A DNA stretch of 64,000 nucleotides. Origin: Tenacibaculum todarodis (lineage in GTDB: Bacteria; Bacteroidota; Bacteroidia; Flavobacteriales; Flavobacteriaceae). The stretch spans positions 2,110,001 through 2,174,000 of the forward strand of contig NZ_CP018155.1 of the NCBI RefSeq assembly GCF_001889045.1. The letters are read 5' to 3'. Both the position numbers and the translations under genes were made by a program. Positions 33,569 through 41,568 of this stretch are shown piece after piece (the stretch's first letter is position 1; the number at the start of each line of letters is the position of its first letter). Under the pieces are notes generated by a model that saw only the letters and a list, made by a program, of their open reading frames with translations, ran no database searches and had not been told where the DNA came from.

Positions 33569-34646
33569 AAGAAGACATTTTGAGACGCTTGATGCCTTAC
33601 GATTCTTCGCTTTTTTCGTAGTATTTTTATCACATTGTCCATTAAAAGAAATTCCGTACTTAAACTATTTTTCAAAAAGTGGTGGTATTGGTGTTTCTTT
33701 CTTTTTTGTCTTGAGTGGCTTTTTAATCAGTTATATTTTATTGTTTGAAAAACAGCAAAAAGAAATTAACCTAAAGAACTTTTTTGCAAGAAGAATGTTA
33801 AGAATCTGGCCGCTGTTTTATGGACTTATTCTATTTGCATGGGCAACACCCTATTTATTAGATTTTTTAAACCTTTCTTATTCAAGTGAAGGTTATAACC
33901 CAAATTGGTTTTCTTCAATTTTATTTTTAGAAAACTACCAAATGATGTTACAAAACTCATTTCCAAATGTTTCTCCTTTAGGAGTAATGTGGTCTGTTTG
34001 TATTGAAGAGCATTTTTATATTATTTGGGGAATTTTGTTTTATACAGTAGCAATTAAAAATATTCCTAAATTAATAATTGGTTCAATAATAATAGCTAAC
34101 ATTTTTAGGCTTGTATACCATAATCTTTCAATAGAGTTTATTGATGTTTTTACAAATTTAGATTTATTTGCATATGGTGCAATTCCAGCCTATTTAATTA
34201 TAAAAAAGCCAGAAATCTTTAGTTATTTTGAAAAATTAAACCCTCTTATAAAACATAGTTTTGTAGTAATTACAATTGCAACTGTTGTAATTATTAGTAA
34301 TAATAATTTTCCATATTGGGAGTTGTATGCAACTACAGTTTTAGGTGTTTTATTTACCATTTTACTAGTTTTTACTATCTTAAAAACCAATAAGCTGTTT
34401 ATTTCAAATAATTCTATTTTTAGTAAATTAGGAAAATACACTTATGGTTTATACTTACATCACACCATTTTTATTAAATTAACATTCCGAACTATAGACA
34501 AGTTTATAATAATTGAAAGTGCAATTTTAAGGAATATAACAATAAGTCTATTCGCTTTAATACTGTCAATTATAGTAAGTATTATATCATTTTATCTATT
34601 TGAAAACCAATTTATAAAACTTAAAAAGTATTTTTACAAAAGTTGA
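33561..34646 (+). CDS. Acyltransferase 3 (OafA/YrhL-type) membrane protein
   Basis: 361 residues with about ten membrane helices. The N-terminus FETLDALRFFAFFVVFLSH contains the family His, then SGGIGVSFFFVLSGFLISY and FFARRMLRIWPLFY. These proteins transfer acyl groups to surface carbohydrates (O-antigen, capsule, peptidoglycan). The substrate cannot be told from sequence; no glycosyltransferase cluster is near. It overlaps tatD by 8 bp and ogt by 4 bp. Confidence 0.9.
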   Translation: MPKRRHFETLDALRFFAFFVVFLSHCPLKEIPYLNYFSKSGGIGVSFFFVLSGFLISYILLFEKQQKEINLKNFFARRMLRIWPLFYGLILFAWATPYLLDFLNLSYSSEGYNPNWFSSILFLENYQMMLQNSFPNVSPLGVMWSVCIEEHFYIIWGILFYTVAIKNIPKLIIGSIIIANIFRLVYHNLSIEFIDVFTNLDLFAYGAIPAYLIIKKPEIFSYFEKLNPLIKHSFVVITIATVVIISNNNFPYWELYATTVLGVLFTILLVFTILKTNKLFISNNSIFSKLGKYTYGLYLHHTIFIKLTFRTIDKFIIIESAILRNITISLFALILSIIVSIISFYLFENQFIKLKKYFYKS

Positions 34647-35131
34647 GTATACAAACTACATATTACAAAACACCCATTGGTACAGCAAAAATTGTTGGAG
34701 ATGAAGATGGAATTCAATCTATTTCTGTAATTGATGACGCTTCGGCTACGCTCAGCGATCAAAAGGAAATTCCTGAGAATTTAAAAAATTGTATAACTCA
34801 ACTCGACGAATATTTTGCAGGAAAAAGAACAGAATTCGATTTAAAATTAAATCCGCAAGGAACAGATTTTCAGCAAAGAGTTTGGGAAGAGTTACCAAAA
34901 ATCTCTTACGGAAAAGTAAGAACCTATTTAGAGCAAAGCAAACAGCTAGGCGATATAAAAGCAATTAGAGCAGTTGCTACAGCAAATGGTAAAAACCCAA
35001 TTTGGATTGTAATTCCGTGTCATAGAGTAATTGGCTCTGACGGTTCTTTGACAGGCTACGCTGGCGGAATATGGCGTAAAAAATGGTTATTAGAACATGA
35101 AGGTTTCTTAAAACAACAGTCGCTTTTCTAA
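34643..35131 (+). CDS. ogt: Methylated-DNA-[protein]-cysteine S-methyltransferase
   Basis: 162 residues with a TTG start at 34643; there is no early ATG, and TTGA overlaps the TGA of the previous gene by 4 bp, which suggests translational coupling. The acceptor cysteine (C126) is in IPCHRVI. The DNA-binding helix region GKVRTYLEQSK and the C-terminal GYAGGIWRKKWLLEHE are typical. It repairs O6-methylguanine by a suicide transfer. Together with tatD it makes a DNA-repair-flavoured operon. Confidence 0.94.
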   Translation: MSIQTTYYKTPIGTAKIVGDEDGIQSISVIDDASATLSDQKEIPENLKNCITQLDEYFAGKRTEFDLKLNPQGTDFQQRVWEELPKISYGKVRTYLEQSKQLGDIKAIRAVATANGKNPIWIVIPCHRVIGSDGSLTGYAGGIWRKKWLLEHEGFLKQQSLF

Positions 35132-35177
35132 CAAGTATAAAAAGGATTATAAATTAGGTCTCGACTTTCGAGTAAAC

Positions 35178-35185
35178 TAAATTTG
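35178..35185 (+). promoter_or_regulatory. Putative -7 box for the 1125-residue outer-membrane protein
   Basis: TAAATTTG, 21 bp before the ATG at 35207. Confidence 0.5.
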
Positions 35186-35206
35186 TAATAACTTCGTTAC
35201 TACATT

Positions 35207-38200
35207 ATGATCAAAAAACTCTTTTTTGTTTTTTTATTTTTCTTCGGATTTTTTGCCCAAGCGCAAAAAATATCGAAAGAGTTTAGGTCAAAAATAATAA
35301 ACATACAAAAAGATACAATTCAGTTAGATTCCATAAGTATAAACCCAGCAAATTTTAAGGTTTTTACTTCGGATAAAAAACAGCTTTCAACTTCAGAATT
35401 TCAAATAGATTTTTCAAAAGCACAATTAATAATCAACAGTAAGAAATACAATGATATTTTAGTTGAATATTATCGATATCCTGAATTTATTACCAAAACC
35501 TACACACCTTTCGACAAGAAATTAATTGTACCAAATACCAATAATGATGGACAATTATATAGTTTAACTACCAACAAAAACAAGAAGGATATTAAATTGT
35601 TTGACGGTTTAAATACACAAGGTTTTATTGCTCGTGGAATAACGGTTGGTAACAACCAAAATGCTGTTACAAACTCGTCTTTAGATTTAAATATCTCTGG
35701 AAAGTTATCTGATAAAGTTGGTATTAGAGCCAATATTTTTGATACTAATATTCCGCTACAACAAAATGGATATTCGCAAAATGTTACAGATTTTGACAGA
35801 ATTTTTATAGAAATGTTCAGTGAAAATTGGCGAGTAAAAGCTGGTGATGTTTCTCTAAAAAATGATAATTCGTATTTTTTAAATTTCGAAAAACAAGTTG
35901 CAGGTGTAGAAGTTGAAGCAAATTTAAGTGATAGAACAACCGTTTCTGCTTCTGGAGCAGTAGTTCGAGGTCGTTTTTCTGCTTTTAATCTTGTAGGAAT
36001 TGAAGGAAACCAAGGTCCATATAAATTATTGGGACCAAATAATGAACCTGCAATTGTAATTGTTTCTGGTAGCGACAAGGTTTTTGTAAACGGAATTCAA
36101 TTAAACAGAGGTGAAACTAAAGATTATGTAATTGATTACAACATTGCAGAAATTCGTTTTAATACAAGATATCCAATAACAAATGACATGAGAATTCGTG
36201 TAGAATTTCAGTATTCTGATAGAAATTACACACGATTTATAACTTATGAAAAAGCGGAATATAAAAGCGATAATTTCTCAATTTCGGGTCATTTTTACAA
36301 TGAAAATGATGCTAAAAATCAACCTTTACAGCAAAGTTTAACCGACGATCAAAAACAAATTTTAGCCAACGCTGGTAACGATACTTCGTTAATGATTTCT
36401 GAAAGTGCATTTTTGGATGAATATTCACCAAATAGAATTCAGTATAAAAAAACAATTGTTGGTGCTGTAGAAACTTTTGAACATTCTACAGATGAAAATG
36501 ACGAATTATACACAGTAACTTTCACTAATGTTGGTACAAATCAAGGAGATTATGTTATTGAGAATACGATTGCTATAGGAACTATTTTCCGCTACGCGGG
36601 AAATAACGCAGGTAATTACAACCCAATTGTTAAATTGATTGCACCAACAAGTTTACAGATTTTTGACATAAACGCAAGTTACAATCCAACAGAAAAAACC
36701 ACTATAAATGCCGAATTAGCATATAGTAATAACGATTCCAATCTATTTTCTTCCATAAATGATAGCGAAAACAAACGCTTTGCTACTAAAATTAATTGGC
36801 AACAGGTTTTAATTGATAAAAAATGGCAATTAAAAAGTGATGTTGATTATAAATATATTCAAGATAATTTTACAACAGTACAGCGTTTTCAAAATGTGGA
36901 ATTTAACCGAGATTGGAATTTGGTAAATCCAATTGGAAATCAACATCAAATTGGTGCAAAATTTATCCTTCAAAACAAAAAAAATGATTTTGTTTCTTAT
37001 GGATTTCATCATTTAAATTTTGCTGATAATTTTAATGGAAGTAAGCATGAAATCAACTCAAAATTACAATTCAATACAACCACTTTTTCTACAGACGGAA
37101 GCTTACTAAACAACACTTCACTAGTTGATAAAGACAATTTCTTCAGATTAAAATCTACTATAGAACATAGTTTTGGAAAACCTTGGGCTGGAGCATTTAT
37201 TAATTTTGAAACCAACGAACGAAAAGATAAAAATACAGATGAATTTAGCAATTTAAGTCATCAATTTAAAGAATATGAAACCTATGTTGGCGTTGGAGAT
37301 TCTGCGAAGATTTTCGCAAAATTCGGATTTAATTATCGAACCAACGATAGCGTAAAAAACAATAGTTTTACCCAAATAAATAATAGAAAAACGTTTTATA
37401 TAGACAGTAAAATTATTCAGAATAAAACAACAAACTTATCTATGTATGCAAATTATAGATTGACGGAAAATGCGTTTGCTGAAAACGAAAAATCCTTGAA
37501 TTCAAAAATAGTTTATAATCAGCAATTTTTTAATAATTTCTTGAATTTAGGAACTACTTATGAAACCTCATCTGGAAACATCGCAAGACAAGATTATGTG
37601 TATGTAAAAACAGAACCAGGGCAAGGTTTTTACACCTGGATTGATTACAATAACGACGGAATTCAGCAGTTTGAAGAATTTGAAATTGCGCAATTTCAAG
37701 ACCAAGCAGATTACTTGCGAATTGCCTTGCCAAACTTACGTTATGTGCCAACGCAACGTGCAAAATGGAAACAATCAATTAGTATAAATCCGGCTGGTTG
37801 GGCAAACAAAACTGGAGTTAAAAAGACACTTTCTCACTTTTATAATCAAACTTATTTATTAATTGATAACGAACAACAACGCGTTGGAGATTCTTTTAAT
37901 TTAAATCCGTTTGATTTGGACGAAGACAAACTACTAGCCTTGGCTTTCAATTTTAGAAACAGTGTCTATTTTAATAGAAATTTGCAGAATTACAGTTTAA
38001 CGTATACATACGGAAAATCAAGAAACAAACAGCAATATAGTGTTGGAAATCAGGAAAACAACACATTTATTCATCAATTGGAATTACAACATAAGTTATC
38101 TAAATTTTGGGTGTTAGATTTTAAAACAGCTACTTCAGAAAACAAATTAGAAACTGAAAATTTTGCCAATAGAAATTATACAATTTCGAGTAAAGAAATT

Positions 38201-38584
38201 ACTCCAAAATTCACTTTTCTCTATAATAAAGATCATCGATTTTCAGTCTTTTATGAATATGTAAAAAAGGAAAACGGTATTGAGAATTTTGAACAATTAA
38301 ACCAACAGCAGTTTGGAGCTTCTTACTTTTTTATCAGTAAGAAAAGAAATCAGATTAGTGCAGATGTAACCATGTTTTTAAACGATTTTACTGGAAATGC
38401 TAATTCTCCTGTTGGTTATCAAATGTTAGAAGGTTTACAAATTGGTAGAAATTATACTTGGAATATGTTGTTTAACCAGAAATTAAACTCTTACCTAAAT
38501 CTAAATTTAAATTATTTGGGTAGAAAAAGCGAAAACTCTAAAACCATTCATACAGGATTGGTACAGTTAAAAGCTATTTTTTAA
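35207..38584 (+). CDS. Large outer-membrane beta-barrel protein of unknown function
   Basis: 1125 residues. Signal peptide (MIKKLFFVFLFFFGFFAQA), an N-terminal periplasmic-type domain (about 20-135), then DGLNTQGFIARGITVGNNQ leading into many amphipathic beta strands to a C-terminal Phe (QLKAIF), as in outer-membrane barrels. At 813-824 an EF-hand-like loop (DYNNDGIQQFEE) is visible. No TonB box or plug domain was seen, and it is not like SprA. Similar unnamed proteins exist in Bacteroidota to my knowledge. It stands alone behind the ogt operon. Confidence 0.75.
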   Translation: MIKKLFFVFLFFFGFFAQAQKISKEFRSKIINIQKDTIQLDSISINPANFKVFTSDKKQLSTSEFQIDFSKAQLIINSKKYNDILVEYYRYPEFITKTYTPFDKKLIVPNTNNDGQLYSLTTNKNKKDIKLFDGLNTQGFIARGITVGNNQNAVTNSSLDLNISGKLSDKVGIRANIFDTNIPLQQNGYSQNVTDFDRIFIEMFSENWRVKAGDVSLKNDNSYFLNFEKQVAGVEVEANLSDRTTVSASGAVVRGRFSAFNLVGIEGNQGPYKLLGPNNEPAIVIVSGSDKVFVNGIQLNRGETKDYVIDYNIAEIRFNTRYPITNDMRIRVEFQYSDRNYTRFITYEKAEYKSDNFSISGHFYNENDAKNQPLQQSLTDDQKQILANAGNDTSLMISESAFLDEYSPNRIQYKKTIVGAVETFEHSTDENDELYTVTFTNVGTNQGDYVIENTIAIGTIFRYAGNNAGNYNPIVKLIAPTSLQIFDINASYNPTEKTTINAELAYSNNDSNLFSSINDSENKRFATKINWQQVLIDKKWQLKSDVDYKYIQDNFTTVQRFQNVEFNRDWNLVNPIGNQHQIGAKFILQNKKNDFVSYGFHHLNFADNFNGSKHEINSKLQFNTTTFSTDGSLLNNTSLVDKDNFFRLKSTIEHSFGKPWAGAFINFETNERKDKNTDEFSNLSHQFKEYETYVGVGDSAKIFAKFGFNYRTNDSVKNNSFTQINNRKTFYIDSKIIQNKTTNLSMYANYRLTENAFAENEKSLNSKIVYNQQFFNNFLNLGTTYETSSGNIARQDYVYVKTEPGQGFYTWIDYNNDGIQQFEEFEIAQFQDQADYLRIALPNLRYVPTQRAKWKQSISINPAGWANKTGVKKTLSHFYNQTYLLIDNEQQRVGDSFNLNPFDLDEDKLLALAFNFRNSVYFNRNLQNYSLTYTYGKSRNKQQYSVGNQENNTFIHQLELQHKLSKFWVLDFKTATSENKLETENFANRNYTISSKEITPKFTFLYNKDHRFSVFYEYVKKENGIENFEQLNQQQFGASYFFISKKRNQISADVTMFLNDFTGNANSPVGYQMLEGLQIGRNYTWNMLFNQKLNSYLNLNLNYLGRKSENSKTIHTGLVQLKAIF

Positions 38585-38646
38585 GTATGTTTGTGGTATT
38601 ATAATTGATACAATAAAAATTAAGATATTCATTTTAAAAATTATAT

Positions 38647-39144
38647 ATGAAAAAATTATTGATAGTAATAACAATGTTTATTAGTTCATTTTCTCAAGCG
38701 CAACAAGAAATTAGTGTAGATTTAGGAGATGCTTTGGCAATGAAAACTTTGGAATTAACGTATGAATATTACATAAATCCACAATCTTCAATTGGTGTTT
38801 CTGCTTTATTTAATTTTGAAGGAAGAACTTCAGATTTTAGATATAATGAAGATAGAATGATTACACCTTTTTTCCGTCATTACTTTACAAATAACCAAAA
38901 CTGGAATTATTTTGGGGAAGTTTTCTTGGGTGTAAATACTGGTGAAGATGAAGTTGAAATTGATGGTGTAAAAAGTTACGAAGACTATACAGATGGTGCT
39001 TTAGGCGTCTCAATAGGTTCTAAATATGTGTCTAGTGGTGGTTTTGTTGTTGCTATACATGGTGGAATTGGAAGAAACATGTTTGGATCTGCATCTCCAA
39101 TTATTGTTCCTAGAGTTGGTGTTAATTTAGGATATAGATTCTAA
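38647..39144 (+). CDS. Small outer-membrane beta-barrel protein
   Basis: 165 residues. Signal peptide (cut after about FSQAQ, residue 20), then eight or so predicted amphipathic strands ending PRVGVNLGYRF with terminal Phe. It resembles small OmpW/DUF3575-like barrels; function unknown. The 62-bp gap to the large barrel gene suggests possible co-transcription. A strong terminator follows. Confidence 0.78.
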   Translation: MKKLLIVITMFISSFSQAQQEISVDLGDALAMKTLELTYEYYINPQSSIGVSALFNFEGRTSDFRYNEDRMITPFFRHYFTNNQNWNYFGEVFLGVNTGEDEVEIDGVKSYEDYTDGALGVSIGSKYVSSGGFVVAIHGGIGRNMFGSASPIIVPRVGVNLGYRF

Positions 39145-39164
39145 GTTATTCAACTATTTAAAAC

Positions 39165-39194
39165 AAAAAAACCGAGCAATATGCTCGGTTTTTT
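39165..39194. terminator. Bidirectional terminator
   Basis: Stem ACCGAGCA (39171-39178) with TGCTCGGT (39182-39189), 3-nt loop, flanked by A and T runs. It ends the small-barrel gene and the convergent cupredoxin-like gene. Confidence 0.92.
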
Positions 39195-39213
39195 CTATTA
39201 TTACCTTTTAAGA

Positions 39214-39582
39214 TTATTCAACAACCAATGTATATTGAGGCGTTTTGTTAAAAGGACAAAAGTATTTATACGTTCCTTTTTTCAAGATTACTTCTTTAGA
39301 AGATTCTTTTTTACCGTGTTTTACCATTTGAGAAACATACGCGTCTTTTATATGGTTTTCTGGTTTAGAACCATCTTTACCGTCTTTAATTAAAACTAAT
39401 CCAACTTCTGGAGCAGCATTGTTGTTTGAAACCTCAAAAACATAAGTTCCTTCTGAAAGTGTAAGTGATTTTTGTGTAAATTCTCCAGATGTTTGCTCTA
39501 AAGAAACTGTTTTTACTGTTTGTGCATTTGTGTTAAATGCAAATCCTAATACAATTACTACTACTGCTATTAATTTTTTCAT
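39214..39582 (-). CDS. Secreted cupredoxin-like protein
   Basis: 122 residues. Signal peptide (MKKLIAVVVIVLGFAFNTNAQ) and one cupredoxin-like beta domain. The C-terminal loop is YKYFCPFNKTPQYTL: a Cys (C109) is present, but the His and Met ligands expected after it are Asn/Lys and Gln, so a normal type-1 copper site is doubtful. It lies 32 bp behind the AhpD-like gene and probably belongs to its operon. Confidence 0.78.
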   Translation of the reverse strand: MKKLIAVVVIVLGFAFNTNAQTVKTVSLEQTSGEFTQKSLTLSEGTYVFEVSNNNAAPEVGLVLIKDGKDGSKPENHIKDAYVSQMVKHGKKESSKEVILKKGTYKYFCPFNKTPQYTLVVE

Positions 39583-39614
39583 GATTTTTATTATTTATTG
39601 GTTTAAATTATTTG

Positions 39615-40163
39615 TTATAAAGTTGCTACTTCTAAAGATTGTGCTACTGGAAAATCTACTGCTACATCTGTAGTTTTATGGAAGTAGTTTGTAATTGAAA
39701 TTTCTCCGATTAAGATAATTGCATCTGCAAGATTTCCTTTTGTATATCCTTGAGCGTATAAATTCTCTACTGTTTCTGGTGTTGCAGCTCCTCTATTTAA
39801 AGCTACACTTCTAGAAAAATTAGCTAAGGCATTTAATTTTGTATCAAATGATGCTTTACCTACTCTTAATTCTAAAATTTGATCTTCAGAAAAACCATTC
39901 ATTTTACCTATTGCTGTGTGTGCAGATAAACAATAAACACATTCGTTTACTTGACTTACTGCTAAATTGATTACTTCTTTTTCTTTTGCTGAGAAGCTTG
40001 TTTTACCAGCTCCTATTGCTAAGAAGTTTCCTAAAGCTGTTTCACTATGTGCAAATGCTGCATATAAGTTTGGTACAAAACCTAAACCTTTTTCTAATTG
40101 ATCAAAAATTGCTTGATTGTTTGCTGATACTTCTTCTCTTTTTGGTACGTTAAATGTGCTCAT
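39615..40163 (-). CDS. Carboxymuconolactone decarboxylase/AhpD-like protein
   Basis: 182 residues, all alpha. The AhpD-type motif ECVYCLSAHTAIGK has C75, C78 and H82, as in alkylhydroperoxidases. C-terminal GEISITNYFHKTTDVAVDFP is typical of this subgroup. Probably a peroxide- or thiol-linked reductase in the cytoplasm; the substrate is unknown. It stands in a minus-strand cluster with a mini zinc-ribbon peptide and a cupredoxin-like gene, next to an AraC regulator. Confidence 0.88.
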   Translation of the reverse strand: MSTFNVPKREEVSANNQAIFDQLEKGLGFVPNLYAAFAHSETALGNFLAIGAGKTSFSAKEKEVINLAVSQVNECVYCLSAHTAIGKMNGFSEDQILELRVGKASFDTKLNALANFSRSVALNRGAATPETVENLYAQGYTKGNLADAIILIGEISITNYFHKTTDVAVDFPVAQSLEVATL

Positions 40164-40213
40164 AATTTCTATTTTTAAATTGTTTTATTATTTATTTTAA
40201 ACTTGTTTTACTT

Positions 40214-40312
40214 TTATTCTTTACACTCGCAAAGTTGTTGTTCTGGGTTTTGTTCATCATAAGTTTGGTAACCCCAACAGTTTGGGCATTGTATATTTTC
40301 TATTGTTTTCAT
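40214..40312 (-). CDS. 32-residue zinc-ribbon-like peptide
   Basis: The frame is open from 40438, but the likely start is the ATG at 40312 (MKTIENIQCPNCWGYQTYD), since the upstream part runs into regulatory repeats and the -7 box. Four cysteines as CPNC and CECKE suggest one small metal-binding knuckle. It is a very short, acidic protein; similar short CPNCWG peptides near AhpD-like genes seem familiar from Flavobacteria, but I cannot verify this. First gene of the run to the AhpD-like and cupredoxin-like genes. Confidence 0.6.
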   Translation of the reverse strand: MKTIENIQCPNCWGYQTYDEQNPEQQLCECKE

Positions 40313-40332
40313 ATTGTTATTGTTTGACACTG

Positions 40333-40340
40333 CAAAGATG
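40333..40340 (-). promoter_or_regulatory. Putative -7 box for the zinc-ribbon/AhpD-like/cupredoxin cluster
   Basis: On the minus strand it reads CATCTTTG, one mismatch from TAnnTTTG, 20 bp before 40312. The direct repeats at 40363-40389 lie where an activator would bind. Confidence 0.45.
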
Positions 40341-40362
40341 CAACCAATAGCAACCTCAAAAA

Positions 40363-40389
40363 TTGGACAAAAGTTCCTTCTGTTTGGAC
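40363..40389 (-). promoter_or_regulatory. Putative AraC-type operator: two GTCCAA half-sites 21 bp apart
   Basis: TTGGAC at 40363-40368 and again at 40384-40389 (GTCCAA on the minus strand, each with a T-rich 5' side). The 21-bp spacing is two helical turns, as for classical AraC half-sites. They sit from about -33 upward of the box at 40333-40340. Confidence 0.45.
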
Positions 40390-40410
40390 TAAGTAAAAAA
40401 GTTGACAAAA

Positions 40411-40563
40411 ATGCCCGCGTGAAGGATTGAAGTGACATCCTTTTTAATGTCAGTTAGAGTAATTTTCTTGAAGAATGAAAGAAAATTGTATCGAGAACAA
40501 ATTAAAAAGATATAACGGAAAGCCTGACTTGGTCCTGATTGCTATCAGGATAAAGGCACGCCC
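40411..40563 (+). ncRNA. Structured intergenic element resembling Flavo-1 RNA, copy B
   Basis: GCCCGCGTG (40413-40421) opens and GGCACGCCC (40555-40563) closes the element. In between are GAAGGATTGAAGTGACATCC with TTTTT, later AAAAAGATATAACGGAAAGC, and a hairpin TCCTGAT/ATCAGGA. Block order matches copy A at 11446-11581. The 289-bp gap between the AraC gene and the small peptide holds only this element and the promoter. Confidence 0.6.
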
Positions 40564-40601
40564 AAAAAAAGAAAATTAGAAATACTGAAACTAGTTTTGT
40601 A

Positions 40602-41441
40602 CTAGTAATCCTTTTTAAATTGAAGTGGAGATTTTGAGTTTGCTTTAGTAAAAAAGCGCGTAAAATAAGCTGGATCGTTAAAACCAAGTTCAAAAGCTAT
40701 TTCCTTTACAGATTTATCTGTGTATATAAGTTGACGCTTTGCTTCAAGTAAAATTCGGTTTTTAATAAAGTCTGACGGAGTTTTTGTGCCTAACTTTTGA
40801 AAGTGTTTGGTAATAGATTTTGGAGAAACTCCCAATCTATTTGCATACGCAGTTACGGAATGAAGCGTTCTAAAGTTTTGCTCTACCAACAAACTAAAAT
40901 CTTTAAAAAGACGTGTTTCTGTGTCTTCTTTAATAACATGATTTTCTTTCTTTACACGAACTGCGCAAATAATAAATTGCTTTAAATAAGATTGTAACAT
41001 GTCATATTGAGCCGTTTCGTTTTGCTGAAACTCTTCAATAAGGCTTTCTAAAATAAAACTAAGCTTTTTGGTATCTTTCTCACAAGGTTTTACAAACGGC
41101 GTTTCATAAATATTGTTGAATAGAATTCCGTTGCATGCTACTTCTTTATCGTGTGTTTGTATGCAGTAAAAATCTCGTACAAAAGTAAGTTTATAAGCTG
41201 TTTTAATTTGTTCGGAATCTACCGTAAACACTTGTCCAGGCGATAAGAAAAACAACACATTGTCTGTAAATGAGTATTGCTCAAAATCGATATTATAAGT
41301 TCCTTGCCCTTCTTTAATCCAGTAAATGGAATAGGCGTTTTGTTGCTCATTATGATCTATTGTACAGGCTTTTTCAAACTGAACTGTACTTACCGAAAAA
41401 GTATCTTTATAAGCGTATTTTACAATGTCTTGAACTGCCAT
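40602..41441 (-). CDS. AraC family transcriptional regulator
   Basis: 279 residues. An N-terminal cupin-like ligand domain (about 20-150) is followed by two helix-turn-helix motifs (about 185-279) with YANRLGVSPKSITKHFQKLG and the family signature KEIAFELGFNDPAYFTRFFTKANSKSPLQFKKD. Likely controls the adjacent AhpD-like cluster, since direct repeats with AraC spacing lie in front of it. The effector is unknown. Confidence 0.93.
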   Translation of the reverse strand: MAVQDIVKYAYKDTFSVSTVQFEKACTIDHNEQQNAYSIYWIKEGQGTYNIDFEQYSFTDNVLFFLSPGQVFTVDSEQIKTAYKLTFVRDFYCIQTHDKEVACNGILFNNIYETPFVKPCEKDTKKLSFILESLIEEFQQNETAQYDMLQSYLKQFIICAVRVKKENHVIKEDTETRLFKDFSLLVEQNFRTLHSVTAYANRLGVSPKSITKHFQKLGTKTPSDFIKNRILLEAKRQLIYTDKSVKEIAFELGFNDPAYFTRFFTKANSKSPLQFKKDY

Positions 41442-41568
41442 TTATTGTTTTTGTGGTTACTTGGTCGTAAAAATAGGTGTTAATATACTGTTTTAGCAAA
41501 GTTGCCTTAAAAGATTAAACCTTTTTACAATTATAAGGTCTTAATATAGTATATAAAAATAAACATTT

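Noticed and set aside
35500..36078. Minus-strand frame of 192 codons opposite the large outer-membrane gene
   Set aside because: Shadow of the coding strand; no promoter, no domain.
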